NCBI GenBank assembly: GCA_008363385.1
Contig: RHKY01000003.1
Coordinates: 62,001-126,000, forward strand
Length of the DNA stretch: 64,000 bases
Source: Acidobacteriota bacterium
GTDB taxonomy: Bacteria > Acidobacteriota > Thermoanaerobaculia > UBA5066
Direction of reading: 5' to 3'
This document shows, in pieces, positions 37,592 through 46,697 of this stretch (position 1 is the first letter of the stretch; the number at the start of each line of letters is the position of its first letter). Under the pieces are notes generated by a model. The model did no database searches. It was not told the origin of the DNA and worked only from the letters and a program-made list of their open reading frames with translations. The translations under genes were made by a program, and so were the position numbers.

Positions 37592-39240
37592 GACGAGCGC
37601 TCGTGCCCGGCGCCTTCCTGGCCGCCTGCCTGGGGCTCCAGGCGGCCGAGGTCCCCAGGCCGGCCGGGGTGGCCGAGGCTTCGAAGCCGCCGGTCTTCGC
37701 GGAGGTCACCGCCAGGGCGGGGATCGCCTTCACGCACTCCATCGGCGACGGGGAGCTGAGCAACATCGTCGAGGGGACCGGCTCGGGGGCCTGCGTCCTC
37801 GACTTCGACGGCGACGGCTTCCTGGACGTCTACTTCCCGAACGGCCGGTGGCTCCGGAACGTCTCGGACAACCGCAGCCGCTCCCTGATCGGGAAGCTCC
37901 GGAACGCGCTCTACAAGAACGACGGGGACGGCACGTTCACGGACGTCACCGAGAAGGCCGGCGTGGCCGGGTCCGGCTACGGCTTCGGCTGCTCGGCCGC
38001 CGACTACGACGACGACGGCGACGTCGACCTCTACGTCCTGAACTACGACGGCAACCAGCTCTTCCGGAACGACGGCCGCGGGACCTTCACCGACGTCACC
38101 GACAGGGCCGGCCTCAGGGACGGGCGCTTCAGCCTGAACGCCCCCTGGTTCGACTACGACCGGGACGGGGACCTCGACGTCTTCGTCTGCAACTACCTCC
38201 AGTACGACGACGGCGCGTTCCGGGCCTTCTACCCGGCGCAGGGCTTCCCGGGGCCGCTCAGCTACAACGGCGTCCCGAGCGCGCTCTACCGCAACGACGG
38301 GGACGGGAAGTTCACCGACGTCACGAAGGCGGCCGGGGTCTTCAACCCCGGGGGCCGGTGCATGAGCGCCGTGACCACCGACCTGAACGGAGACGGGCTC
38401 CTCGACGTCTACCAGGCCAACGACTCGATGGAGAGCTACTACTACGTCAACAAGGGGGACGGGACCTTCGAGGAGAAGGGGCTGGAGACCGGCGTGGCCT
38501 ACGGACAGAACGGGCAGGGGGTCTCTCACATGGGCCCGTTCTCGGCCGACGTGGACGGCGACGGGCGGCTGGACCTGTTCATCCCGGACATGGACTACGC
38601 GACCCTCCTGCTGAACCGCGGCGAGGTCTTCGACGACGCCATCGGCCCGTCGGGGCTGGCCGTCATCTGCGGGCAGTACACGGGCTGGGGAGCCGTCCTC
38701 GCGGACTTCGACGCCGACGGGGACCTGGACCTCTTCCTGTCGACCGGCGGGGCGCACCACGAGTACCCGGAGGACCCCGTCCTGGCCCGCAACGACGGCA
38801 AGGGCCGGTTCACGGACGTGGCCCGGGGCGCCGGGGACTACTTCGGGAAGAAGTACGTCGCCCGCGGGGCCACCTGGGCGGACTTCGACAACGACGGGGA
38901 CGTGGACCTCCTCGTGGTGGACCTCGTCGGGCCGGCCCGCCTCCTCGAGAACCGGGGCGGGACCGGGAACCGCTGGCTGATGGTCGACGCGCGCGTCCCG
39001 GGCGGGAAGCGGACGGCGATCGGCGCGAGGCTGACGCTGACCGCCGGAGGCCGGACGCAGGTCCGAGAGGTGACGCCCGTCAACGGCTACCTCTCGCAGG
39101 GGGACCCCCGCGTCCACTTCGGCCTCGGGGCCGCCGCGAAGGCCGAGCGTCTCGAGATCCGCTGGCCCGACGGCCGGACCGAGGCGCTCGTCGACGTCCC
39201 GGCCGACCAGGTCCTGAAGGTCGTCCAGAAGGCCCGCTGA
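37588..39240 (+). CDS. Exported VCBS/FG-GAP repeat protein with ASPIC/UnbV domain (CRTAC1-like)
   Basis: 550 residues with a signal peptide. Seven acidic calcium-binding repeats of DxDxDGxxD type are visible (DFDGDGFLDVYF, DYDDDGDVDLYV, DYDRDGDLDVFV, DLNGDGLLDVYQ, DVDGDGRLDLFI, DFDADGDLDLFL, DFDNDGDVDLLV), forming an integrin-like beta-propeller. The C-terminal ~100 residues contain the ASPIC/UnbV pattern (IGARLTLTAGG, REVTPVNGYLSQGDPRVHFGLG, IRWPDG). Such proteins are extracellular and adhesive or carbohydrate-related, mostly uncharacterised. It is translationally coupled to the haem-propeller gene (ATGA) and followed at 11 bp by the decahaem gene. Confidence 0.9.
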   Translation: MRRALVPGAFLAACLGLQAAEVPRPAGVAEASKPPVFAEVTARAGIAFTHSIGDGELSNIVEGTGSGACVLDFDGDGFLDVYFPNGRWLRNVSDNRSRSLIGKLRNALYKNDGDGTFTDVTEKAGVAGSGYGFGCSAADYDDDGDVDLYVLNYDGNQLFRNDGRGTFTDVTDRAGLRDGRFSLNAPWFDYDRDGDLDVFVCNYLQYDDGAFRAFYPAQGFPGPLSYNGVPSALYRNDGDGKFTDVTKAAGVFNPGGRCMSAVTTDLNGDGLLDVYQANDSMESYYYVNKGDGTFEEKGLETGVAYGQNGQGVSHMGPFSADVDGDGRLDLFIPDMDYATLLLNRGEVFDDAIGPSGLAVICGQYTGWGAVLADFDADGDLDLFLSTGGAHHEYPEDPVLARNDGKGRFTDVARGAGDYFGKKYVARGATWADFDNDGDVDLLVVDLVGPARLLENRGGTGNRWLMVDARVPGGKRTAIGARLTLTAGGRTQVREVTPVNGYLSQGDPRVHFGLGAAAKAERLEIRWPDGRTEALVDVPADQVLKVVQKAR

Positions 39241-39251
39241 CGGAGGGGCAG

Positions 39252-42224
39252 ATGAACCGTCGCTCGACCGCCGGAATCCTCCTCGCCGCCGCGTCCCTCT
39301 CGCTCGTCGCCGTCTTCGTGGGCGTCCCCGCGGTGCGGGCACAGCAGGCCAAGCACCCCGTCTACGTCGGGACGAAGGTCTGCGCGACGTGCCACGAGGG
39401 GAAGGCGGCCGGCAACCAGTACAGCCACTGGCTCGCGAGCAAGCACGCGCGGGCCTACGCCGCCCTCGCCCTCCCCGAGGCCGTCACGATGGCCCAGCTG
39501 AGCGGCATCCCCGACCCGCCCGAGAAGGCCCCGGTCTGCCTCGGCTGCCACGCCACCGCCGCGGAGGCCGAGAGCTGGGAGCGGGACCCGACCTTCGTCC
39601 TGGAGGAAGGGGTCCAGTGCGAGAAGTGCCACGGCCCGGGGAGCGAGTACGCCTCCGAGGCCGTGATGAAGGACCCGGAGGCCGCCCGCAAGGCGGGGCT
39701 CCGCGTCTTCACGAAGCGGGACTGCGTCGTCTGCCACTACGTCAAGGGCTCGCACGCGGCGGTCCACAAGCTCCCGCAGATCGACGTCGAGAAGGCGTGG
39801 GCCGAGCTGGCCCACCCGGTCCCGAAGGGCTCCCACGTCGAGAAGGCGAAGGCGACGGCGCCGCCCCCCCCTCCCGGGCCGGCTGCCGGCAAGGCCGGGC
39901 CGAGGTACGTCGGCGCCCGGGCCTGCGAGGCCTGCCACCACGGCCCCGCGATGGGACACCAGGGGAGCCTCTGGCGCCTGAGCGCGCACGCGCGGGCCTA
40001 CGCGGCCCTCTCGACCCCCGCGGCCGCGGAGATCGCCAGGAAGGAGGGAGCGGGCGACCCGCAGACCTCGCCGTCGTGCCTGAAGTGCCACACGACGTCC
40101 GGGCTGGAACCGGCCGGCGGGGCCGAGCCCTCGTTCTCGGTCTTCGAGGGCGTCGGGTGCGAGGCCTGCCACGGCCCGGGGAGCGACTACCGCACCGAGG
40201 CCGTCATGCGCGAGCCGAAGGCGGCTGCGAAGGCCGGCCTGAAGCCCGTCGGCGCGAAGACCTGCCTCCCGTGCCACGCGCGGGCGCACGGGAAGCCGTT
40301 CGACGCCGCGAGCGCCATGAGGAAGACCGCCCACCCGAAGCGCCGTGAGGCGCCGAAGGCGGCTCCGCGCGGGACGAAGGGGGGGACGGCGCCCGGCGCG
40401 GCCGGCGCCGCTCCCGCCGCCTTCGACATCGGCCTCGGCCTCGACGTCGTCTACAAGACCCCGGTCAACCTCGCGTTCCGTCCCGGCGGCCGGGAGGTCT
40501 GGGTGGCCTGCGAGGCCTCGGGGACGGTCGTCGTCGTCGACGCTCTCCGGCGCGTCAAGGTGGCCGAGGTCGTCTCCGGCGGCCAGCCCGCCGACGTGAC
40601 CTTCAGCCCGGACGGCTCGCGCGCCTACGTCAGCAACCGGCTCGACGACACCGTCTCGGTGTTCGACGCCGCGAAGCGGACGAGGACGGCGACGGTGGCG
40701 GTCGGGGACGAGCCGCACGGCCTCCTGACGGACGCCCCGGGGAAGACGCTCTACGTCCTCAACACGTCGAGCGAGGACGTCTCGGTCGTCGACACGGCGA
40801 CGCTGACGGAGACGAAGCGGCTCTCGGCGAGCCGCTACCCCTGGTCGCTCGCGCTCTCGCCCGACGGGACGCGGATCGCGGTCACGAACGCCCTGTCGCG
40901 CCTCGTCGGGTTCCGCGAGCCGTCCCTCTCCGAGGTGACCGTCATCGACACGGCGACGGCGACCGTCGTCAAGCGAGCGCGGGTCCCGGAGGCGAACCTC
41001 CTCCTGGGCGTCTCCTGGCACCCGAGCGGAGAGTTCGCGCTCTTCACGCTGAACCGGACGAAGAACCTCGTCCCGATGACGCGGATCCTCCAGGGCTGGA
41101 CGATCACGAACGGGCTCGGCGTCCTCTGGAAGGACGGCCGCGTCGACCAGGTCCTCCTCGACGAGCCGCACGGCTACTTCGCCGACGTGAACGACGTGGC
41201 CTTCACGCCGGACGGCGAGTACGCGCTCGCCACCAGCTCCTCGACCGACCGGGTCGCGGTCGTGGACGCCGCGAGGCTCGTCGCGCTCCTGAAGTCCACC
41301 CCGGACGAGGAGAGGGCCGAGGTCCTGCCGAACCACCTCGGCGCCTCGGCCGGGTTCGTGGTCGCGCACGTCCCGACGCGGGAGAACCCCCGCGGCGTGA
41401 CGGTCTCTCCCGACGGGAAGACCGCCTGGGTGGCCAACGCCCTGGACGACAGCCTGACGGTGATCGACCTGGCGTCGCTCCCGGCCGCCACGCGGGTCGA
41501 CCTGGGCGGGCCGAAGGTCGTCACGAGGGTCCGGCGGGGGGAGCGCCTCTTCAACAGCGCGCGGATCGCCTTCCAGCGTCAGTTCTCCTGCCACACGTGC
41601 CACCCGGACGGGCACGTGGACGGCCTGACGTACGACATCGAGGCGGACGGCATCGGCGTCAGCCCGGTGGACAACCGGACCCTCCGGGGGATCTACGACA
41701 CCGACCCGTTCAAGTGGGAGGGGACGAACCCGAGCCTGGCGAGGCAGTGCGGGGCGCGGCTCGCCGTCTTCTTCACGCGGGTGGACCCCTTCACGAAGGA
41801 CGAGCTCGAGGCGGTCAACGACTACACGGTCACGATCCCGCGACCGCCGAACCGGCACCGCCCGCTCGGGGCCGAGCTGACGCCGGCGCAGCGCCGCGGC
41901 AAGGTCCTCTTCGAGCGGTCGACGACGGTGGACGGCCGGGAGATCCCGGTCGACAACCGTTGCGTCACCTGCCACTTCCCGCCCTACTTCACCGACCGGA
42001 CCGTCCGCGACGTCGGGACGAAGTACCGGTTCGACCGCCAGGGGAAGCTCGACGTCCCGCACCTCAACAACATCTACGACTCGGCCCCCTACCTCCACAA
42101 CGGGATGGCGCCGACGCTCGAGGAGATCTGGACCCGCTTCAACCCGTACGACCGGCACGGCGTGACGAACGACATGACCAAGGACCAGCTGAACGACCTG
42201 ATCGAGTACCTGAAGACGCTGTAG
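39252..42224 (+). CDS. Decahaem cytochrome fusion: two tetrahaem c554-like units, YVTN propeller, dihaem domain
   Basis: 990 residues with a signal peptide ending VRAQ and GGAGGGG before the ATG. CxxCH motifs start at C44, C96, C123 and C158, then in a second related unit at C225, C276, C303 and C338. Both units repeat the order 'YVGxxxCxxCHxG, CLxCHxT, CExCHGPGS', the cytochrome c554/multihaem pattern, so the second is an internal duplication. A seven-bladed YVTN-type propeller follows (~390-760; NLAFRPGGREVWVA, VTFSPDGSRAYVSNRLDD). A dihaem peroxidase/MauG-like domain ends the protein (C780 and C904). It is a predicted periplasmic electron-transfer hub; the redox partner is unknown. Confidence 0.88.
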   Translation: MNRRSTAGILLAAASLSLVAVFVGVPAVRAQQAKHPVYVGTKVCATCHEGKAAGNQYSHWLASKHARAYAALALPEAVTMAQLSGIPDPPEKAPVCLGCHATAAEAESWERDPTFVLEEGVQCEKCHGPGSEYASEAVMKDPEAARKAGLRVFTKRDCVVCHYVKGSHAAVHKLPQIDVEKAWAELAHPVPKGSHVEKAKATAPPPPPGPAAGKAGPRYVGARACEACHHGPAMGHQGSLWRLSAHARAYAALSTPAAAEIARKEGAGDPQTSPSCLKCHTTSGLEPAGGAEPSFSVFEGVGCEACHGPGSDYRTEAVMREPKAAAKAGLKPVGAKTCLPCHARAHGKPFDAASAMRKTAHPKRREAPKAAPRGTKGGTAPGAAGAAPAAFDIGLGLDVVYKTPVNLAFRPGGREVWVACEASGTVVVVDALRRVKVAEVVSGGQPADVTFSPDGSRAYVSNRLDDTVSVFDAAKRTRTATVAVGDEPHGLLTDAPGKTLYVLNTSSEDVSVVDTATLTETKRLSASRYPWSLALSPDGTRIAVTNALSRLVGFREPSLSEVTVIDTATATVVKRARVPEANLLLGVSWHPSGEFALFTLNRTKNLVPMTRILQGWTITNGLGVLWKDGRVDQVLLDEPHGYFADVNDVAFTPDGEYALATSSSTDRVAVVDAARLVALLKSTPDEERAEVLPNHLGASAGFVVAHVPTRENPRGVTVSPDGKTAWVANALDDSLTVIDLASLPAATRVDLGGPKVVTRVRRGERLFNSARIAFQRQFSCHTCHPDGHVDGLTYDIEADGIGVSPVDNRTLRGIYDTDPFKWEGTNPSLARQCGARLAVFFTRVDPFTKDELEAVNDYTVTIPRPPNRHRPLGAELTPAQRRGKVLFERSTTVDGREIPVDNRCVTCHFPPYFTDRTVRDVGTKYRFDRQGKLDVPHLNNIYDSAPYLHNGMAPTLEEIWTRFNPYDRHGVTNDMTKDQLNDLIEYLKTL

Positions 42225-42240
42225 GAGCGAAAGGACGCGC

Positions 42241-43488
42241 ATGAGAGCCCGGACCCCTCTCCTCGCCCTCGCGATCGCGGCGGCCGCGGCCGTCTCTTCC
42301 GCGACGGCGGCCGCGGACGCCCCGGCGGCCCCCGCGACCCCCTCCGGCCTCCCGTACGTCTACACGAAGTGGAAGCACTTCACGACCAAGGACGGCCTGC
42401 CGAACGACCACGTCTTCGCGGTGAAGGCCCACGGCAACGACGTCTGGGTCGGCACCGAGGACGGCCTCGCCCTGATCGACAAGGCGAAGGGGAAGGTCGT
42501 CAGGACGTGGAAGGAGAAGGACGGGCTCCCCTGGAAGGTCGTCACGGCCATCGACGTCGACCCGAAGACGGGCGACGTCTGGCTGGGCCTCTTCGGCGGG
42601 GGCCTCGCGCGCTACTCCGGCGACCGGTTCGACCACTGGAACCAGCTCAACAGCGGCCTCCTGAACGACGTCGTCTACGGCGTGGCGGTCGAGAACCAGA
42701 ACCTCTGGGCGGCGACGACGGCCGGCTGCTCGCGCCTCGACACCCGGACGGGCGAGTGGACGGCCTTCACCGAGAAGAACGCGCCGATGGAGGAGATCTG
42801 GAACTACAACGTCAGCTGGGACGGCAAGGAGACGGTCTACCTCGCGGTCTGGGGGAGCGGCGTCCTCGTCTACGACCTGAAGAAGGCCAAGGAGGGGAAG
42901 GCCCCCTGGGAGGAGTACCTCGACCCCGACGGCGAGATGGAGATCGACCTCTACCGCGACGACGGCATCAACCACGTCATCGTCACGGGGGCGGTCGCCG
43001 CCGACGGCGTCCTCTGGGTCTCCTCGTACTTCGGCGGCTCGCGGTACGACGGCCGCCACTGGCGCGGCTACGCACAGCTGGAGGGGGGCCTCCCCTCCGA
43101 CTTCCTGAACAACATCAAGGCCCGGAGCGGCCAGGAAGCCTGGTTCTGCTCGGACAAGGGCCTGGGCGTCGTCGTGGACGGCCCCGGCGACACGTGGGTC
43201 GTCTACACGCGCGACCCGAAGACGGGGCGCGGCGTGGCGAAGGTGACGAAGGCGGGGAAGCTCGTCGAGACGGTCGACATGGAGAAGGGCGTCCCCCACG
43301 ACTTCATGATCAACGCCGACCTCGACGGGCACGACGTCTGGGTGGCGACCGGCAAGGGGCTCGGCCTCGGGATCGGGGAGGGCTACTACCCGGGCCTGAA
43401 GGAGCGTCCGCCGCACGCCGCGCCCGCGGCTTCGAAGGCGGCCGAGGCTCCCGCGGAAGGCGTCGCTTCGAAGGGGAGGGTGCCGTGA
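42241..43488 (+). CDS. Exported Reg_prop-type beta-propeller protein
   Basis: 415 residues with a signal peptide ending ATAAA. Repeats of the two-component-regulator-propeller type are clear: FTTKDGLPNDHVFAVKAHGNDVWVG, written in the genome as a strand, turn and W-V-G/A blade end, then KDGLPWKVVTAIDV, SGLLNDVVYGVAV and GGLPSDFLNNIKA. There is no kinase or Y_Y_Y domain, so it is a free propeller, likely periplasmic and protein- or ligand-binding. The C-terminus is Ala/Pro-rich. It overlaps the next gene by 4 nt (GTGA) and follows the decahaem gene by 16 bp. Confidence 0.8.
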   Translation: MRARTPLLALAIAAAAAVSSATAAADAPAAPATPSGLPYVYTKWKHFTTKDGLPNDHVFAVKAHGNDVWVGTEDGLALIDKAKGKVVRTWKEKDGLPWKVVTAIDVDPKTGDVWLGLFGGGLARYSGDRFDHWNQLNSGLLNDVVYGVAVENQNLWAATTAGCSRLDTRTGEWTAFTEKNAPMEEIWNYNVSWDGKETVYLAVWGSGVLVYDLKKAKEGKAPWEEYLDPDGEMEIDLYRDDGINHVIVTGAVAADGVLWVSSYFGGSRYDGRHWRGYAQLEGGLPSDFLNNIKARSGQEAWFCSDKGLGVVVDGPGDTWVVYTRDPKTGRGVAKVTKAGKLVETVDMEKGVPHDFMINADLDGHDVWVATGKGLGLGIGEGYYPGLKERPPHAAPAASKAAEAPAEGVASKGRVP

Positions 43489-45005
43489 AGAAGCTCGCGG
43501 CGCTCGCCGCCGTCCTGGCCGTCGCCGCGGGCGCCGCCGTCGCCCGGGGGCCGAAGGAGAAGGCGGCCCCCGCTCCGGCCGCCCCAGCGCCCGCCGTCCC
43601 CGCTCCGGCGGTCGACACGATCCCGTTCGACGACCCGAAGCTCCTGGCGCTGCTGGAGAAGATCAACGCCGTCGACGCGTACCAGGTCCCTCCCCTCGGC
43701 GTGAGGAAGGACGACAACTACGCGGGGACCGCGGCCGACCTCGAGCCCTTCAGCGGACGGAAGGTCTTCAAGGAGAACTTCCTGGAGCAGATGGAGTACA
43801 CGGGGCCGGGCCGCGCGATCCCCGAGCCCGAGCACGTCGACACCGTGAAGATCGGCTTCATCGGCCCGATCGTGCCGACCGTCTCCGGGGCCACCGGCGG
43901 CAAGAGCCACGAGGAGGCGCTCGGCATACCGATGCTCCAGGGATCGCGCCTGGCGATCGAGGAGGCGAACGCCCGCGGCGGGTACCTGAAGCGGAAGGTC
44001 CCCTTCGAGCTCGTCGTCAAGAACGACAACGGCCTCTGGGGCTCCTCGGGGAACGAGATCGTCAACATGGCCTACAAGGACGGGGTCTGGGCCATGCTCG
44101 GGACGATCGACGGCGCCAACAGCCACATCGCGATCCGGGTCGCCCTGAAGGCCGAGGTCGTGATGTTGAACAGCGGCGACACCGACCCGACCTTCATCGA
44201 GACGAACATCCCCTGGGTGATCCGGAACATCGGGGACGACCGGCAGCAGGCCTACCTGCTCGTCGACTACCTCTACCGCAAGCTCGGCGTGAAGAGGATC
44301 GGGATCGTCCGCGCCAGCAACCGGTACGGGCGGTTCGGCGTCCGCGAGATCCGGGACGGCAGCCGCCGGCTCGGCCGCCCGATCGCCATCGAGATGGCCT
44401 ACAAGCTCGGGAGCGACGACTTCTCCTTGCAGGTGGACCGGCTGAAGGCCGCCAAGGTGGACGCGGTGGTCCACTGGGGCGACGCGCGCGAGGGGGCGCT
44501 CGTCCTGAACCAGATGCGCGCCGCGGGGATGAAGCAGCCGTTCTACGGCTGCGACCGGACGGTCTCGGACGAGTTCGTGCAGCTGGCCGGGGCGAACGCC
44601 GAGGGGGTGACCGCCGGGTTCCCCTGGAACCCAGAGCGGAAGGACCCGAAGCTCGAGAGGTTCAAGAAGGCCTACCGCGAGCGCTACGGGATGGAGCCGG
44701 AGACCTACGCCGCCCACGCCTACGACGGCATGAACATGCTGATCTGGGCGACCCAGGTCGCGGGGCTCAACCGGGCCAAGATCCGGGACGTGCTGGCCTA
44801 CCTGCCGCACCCCTGGCCCGGCGTCACCGGCGACATCCTCCTCTCCGCCTGCCTGGACGACGTGGGCGACACGTACCTGGCCCGGCGGGAGAACGGAGCC
44901 TGGAAGTACTACTCGCGGGCGGACCTCGCCATCCCGAAGGGGTACGTCCCGCCGCGCGACCGCCTCAGCCGCGACGTGGCGGAGGCCAGCCCGGCGAAGC
45001 GGTGA
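43485..45005 (+). CDS. Periplasmic type-I binding protein (branched-chain amino-acid/PQQ-system type)
   Basis: 506 residues with a GTG start, a signal peptide (LAALAAVLAVAAGAAVA) and an unusual ~90-residue Pro/Ala and acidic insert before the domain. The LivJ-like periplasmic fold starts at VKIGFIGPIVP and shows SRLAIEEANARGGY, AMLGTIDGANSHIAIRV and VHWGDAREGALVLNQM. No permease or ATPase gene is nearby, so it is unlikely to be an import subunit. It may act as a sensor or delivery protein for the operon's redox proteins. Permease-free proteins of this class are known beside PQQ-dependent alcohol dehydrogenase systems. It is a paralogue of the next gene. Confidence 0.82.
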   Translation: MKKLAALAAVLAVAAGAAVARGPKEKAAPAPAAPAPAVPAPAVDTIPFDDPKLLALLEKINAVDAYQVPPLGVRKDDNYAGTAADLEPFSGRKVFKENFLEQMEYTGPGRAIPEPEHVDTVKIGFIGPIVPTVSGATGGKSHEEALGIPMLQGSRLAIEEANARGGYLKRKVPFELVVKNDNGLWGSSGNEIVNMAYKDGVWAMLGTIDGANSHIAIRVALKAEVVMLNSGDTDPTFIETNIPWVIRNIGDDRQQAYLLVDYLYRKLGVKRIGIVRASNRYGRFGVREIRDGSRRLGRPIAIEMAYKLGSDDFSLQVDRLKAAKVDAVVHWGDAREGALVLNQMRAAGMKQPFYGCDRTVSDEFVQLAGANAEGVTAGFPWNPERKDPKLERFKKAYRERYGMEPETYAAHAYDGMNMLIWATQVAGLNRAKIRDVLAYLPHPWPGVTGDILLSACLDDVGDTYLARRENGAWKYYSRADLAIPKGYVPPRDRLSRDVAEASPAKR

Positions 45006-46192
45006 CCCCGGGCGCGCTCCTCCTCGCGCTGGCGCTGGGCGCGGGCGCGCCGGCCGCGACGCCGGCGCCCGCCCCGACGCCGTTCGCGCGGGCCGAGGAC
45101 CGCGCCGTCGGCTACGAGGGGCCGGGGCGAGAGGTCGGTCCGCCCGAGGGGCTCGCGGAGGTGAAGCTCGGTTGGTTCGGGCCGGGCGAGCCCGACCACC
45201 CCGAGGGCGGGAGCTCCTGGCGCGGGGCAAGCCTGGCGCTCGACGAGGCCAACGCCGAGGGGGGCTTCCGTGGCCTCCCGTTCCGGCTGGTCGTGGCCTG
45301 GTCGGACAGCCCGTGGACGGGCGGCGCGGCGCAGGCGGCCCGGCTGGTCTACGGCGAGGAGGTCTGGGCGATCGCCGGCTCGATCGACGGCGCGGCGACG
45401 CACGTCGTGGAGCAGGTCGCGGTGAAGGCCCGGGTCCTCGTCGTCGGCCCCGGGGGAACCGACGGGAGCGTCAACATGGCGAACGTGCCGTGGATGCTCT
45501 CGCTCCTGCCGTCGGACGCGGCCCAGGCCCCCGGGCTCGTCGACGCCCTGGCCGCCGCCGTCCTCGGCGGGAGGTTCGCCGTCCTCTCGGGGACCGACCA
45601 CGACTCGCGCGCGGCGTGGGACGCCGTCCGGGCGGAGCTCTCGCGGCGAGGCATGACGCCGGCCCAGCACTTCGAGGTCGGCCCCGAGGAGCCGAGGCTG
45701 GCGATGCCGGTGACGGCGGTCGTCGCCCGCCGCCCGCGGGCCGTCCTCGTCCTGGCGGGAGCCCGGACGGCCGGGCGGCTCGTCCGCGAGCTGCGGGCGG
45801 CGGGGCACGCGGGCGGCATCCTGGGCGGCGCGACGCTCGGGCGCGACGGGTTCCGCGAGGAGGCGCGCGAGGCCGCCGAGGGGGTCGTCTTTCCCCTCCT
45901 CGCCGAGCCGTCGCCCGCCTGGGGCGCGTTCGTCGAGCGGTACCGGAAGCGCTTCGGGAGAGAGCCCGACTACGCGGCCGGGAGCTCCTACGACGCGGTC
46001 CGGCTCCTGGTGGCGGGCGTCCGGAAGGCCGGGCCGAACCGGCCGCGGATCCTGGACGCGGTGAGGTCGCTCTCCCCCTTAGCCGGCGTCGCGGGGAAGG
46101 TCGCCTTCGACTCGCTGGGCCGCAACGAGCGGGCGGTGGGCCTCGGGACGATCCGCGAGGGCCGCGTCGAGCCGCTGGCTGCAGGCCGGTGA
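45002..46192 (+). CDS. Second periplasmic type-I binding protein, paralogue of the preceding gene
   Basis: 396 residues from a GTG start overlapping the previous stop (GTGA). Signal peptide (GALLLALALGAGAPAA). It shares with its neighbour the opening VKLGWFGPGEP, the ASLALDEANAEGGF helix and the distinctive AIAGSIDGAATHVVEQVAVKA, and it lacks the N-terminal insert. The ligand pocket residues differ, so the two may bind different molecules or form a heterodimer. It is the last gene of the operon. Confidence 0.82.
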   Translation: MTPGALLLALALGAGAPAATPAPAPTPFARAEDRAVGYEGPGREVGPPEGLAEVKLGWFGPGEPDHPEGGSSWRGASLALDEANAEGGFRGLPFRLVVAWSDSPWTGGAAQAARLVYGEEVWAIAGSIDGAATHVVEQVAVKARVLVVGPGGTDGSVNMANVPWMLSLLPSDAAQAPGLVDALAAAVLGGRFAVLSGTDHDSRAAWDAVRAELSRRGMTPAQHFEVGPEEPRLAMPVTAVVARRPRAVLVLAGARTAGRLVRELRAAGHAGGILGGATLGRDGFREEAREAAEGVVFPLLAEPSPAWGAFVERYRKRFGREPDYAAGSSYDAVRLLVAGVRKAGPNRPRILDAVRSLSPLAGVAGKVAFDSLGRNERAVGLGTIREGRVEPLAAGR

Positions 46193-46263
46193 TGCCGACG
46201 GGCGCAGAGACGGGCATCGAGACGGCCTAGGGACGGCGTCGCGCCCGGCTCAGCGCCCCCCCG

Positions 46264-46284
46264 GACTCGGAAAGACGCCGAGTC
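46264..46284. terminator. Candidate hairpin after the binding-protein operon
   Basis: GACTCGG / CCGAGTC, a 7-bp stem with loop AAAGACG, lies between the operon end and the convergent HepT gene. It has no U-tract, so support is moderate. Confidence 0.4.
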
Positions 46285-46343
46285 GGCCGGAGCGAGCGTG
46301 GAGGCGGTCGCCTGGGGCGGGTCCGGTTCTCGCCGCGCGGCGA

Positions 46344-46697
46344 CTACGCGCGATCCGGGACGTCGCCGTCCTGACCCAGGATCCTCCGGACGGACTCGGC
46401 GAGCGGGTCTACGTCGCGGTCGACGGCGGCCCAGACCTCGTCCCAGTCGACCTGGAAGTAGCCGTGGACGATGACGTTCCTCATGCCGACGATCTCGCGC
46501 CACGGAACGTCCGAGTGGCGCCGTCGGAGGGATTCCGAGAGGCCCGCGGCTGCCTCTCCGATCACCTGGAGGTGATGGAGGCACCAGACGCGCAGGAGCT
46601 CGTCCCCGTCGAAGGGGGTGCGGTCTCCACCGCACCGCGACCGGATCGCGGCGACGGCGTCGAGGATGTCCTGCAGGCGGTCGCGATCGTCCCTCAC
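46344..46697 (-). CDS. hepT: HepT-like HEPN toxin (DUF86)
   Basis: 117 residues with a GTG start overlapping the MntA stop by 4 nt. It is an all-helical HEPN-domain protein. The catalytic RNase motif Rx4-6H is seen in MRNVIVHGYFQ (Arg, four residues, His), preceded by VIGEAAAGLSESLRRRH and followed by WAAVDRDVDPL, all typical of HepT/DUF86. HepT toxins are neutralised by the MntA nucleotidyltransferase, which AMPylates a tyrosine near the motif; the Tyr in HGYFQ is in the right place. The pair is a type VII toxin-antitoxin module. Confidence 0.88.
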   Translation of the reverse strand: MRDDRDRLQDILDAVAAIRSRCGGDRTPFDGDELLRVWCLHHLQVIGEAAAGLSESLRRRHSDVPWREIVGMRNVIVHGYFQVDWDEVWAAVDRDVDPLAESVRRILGQDGDVPDRA

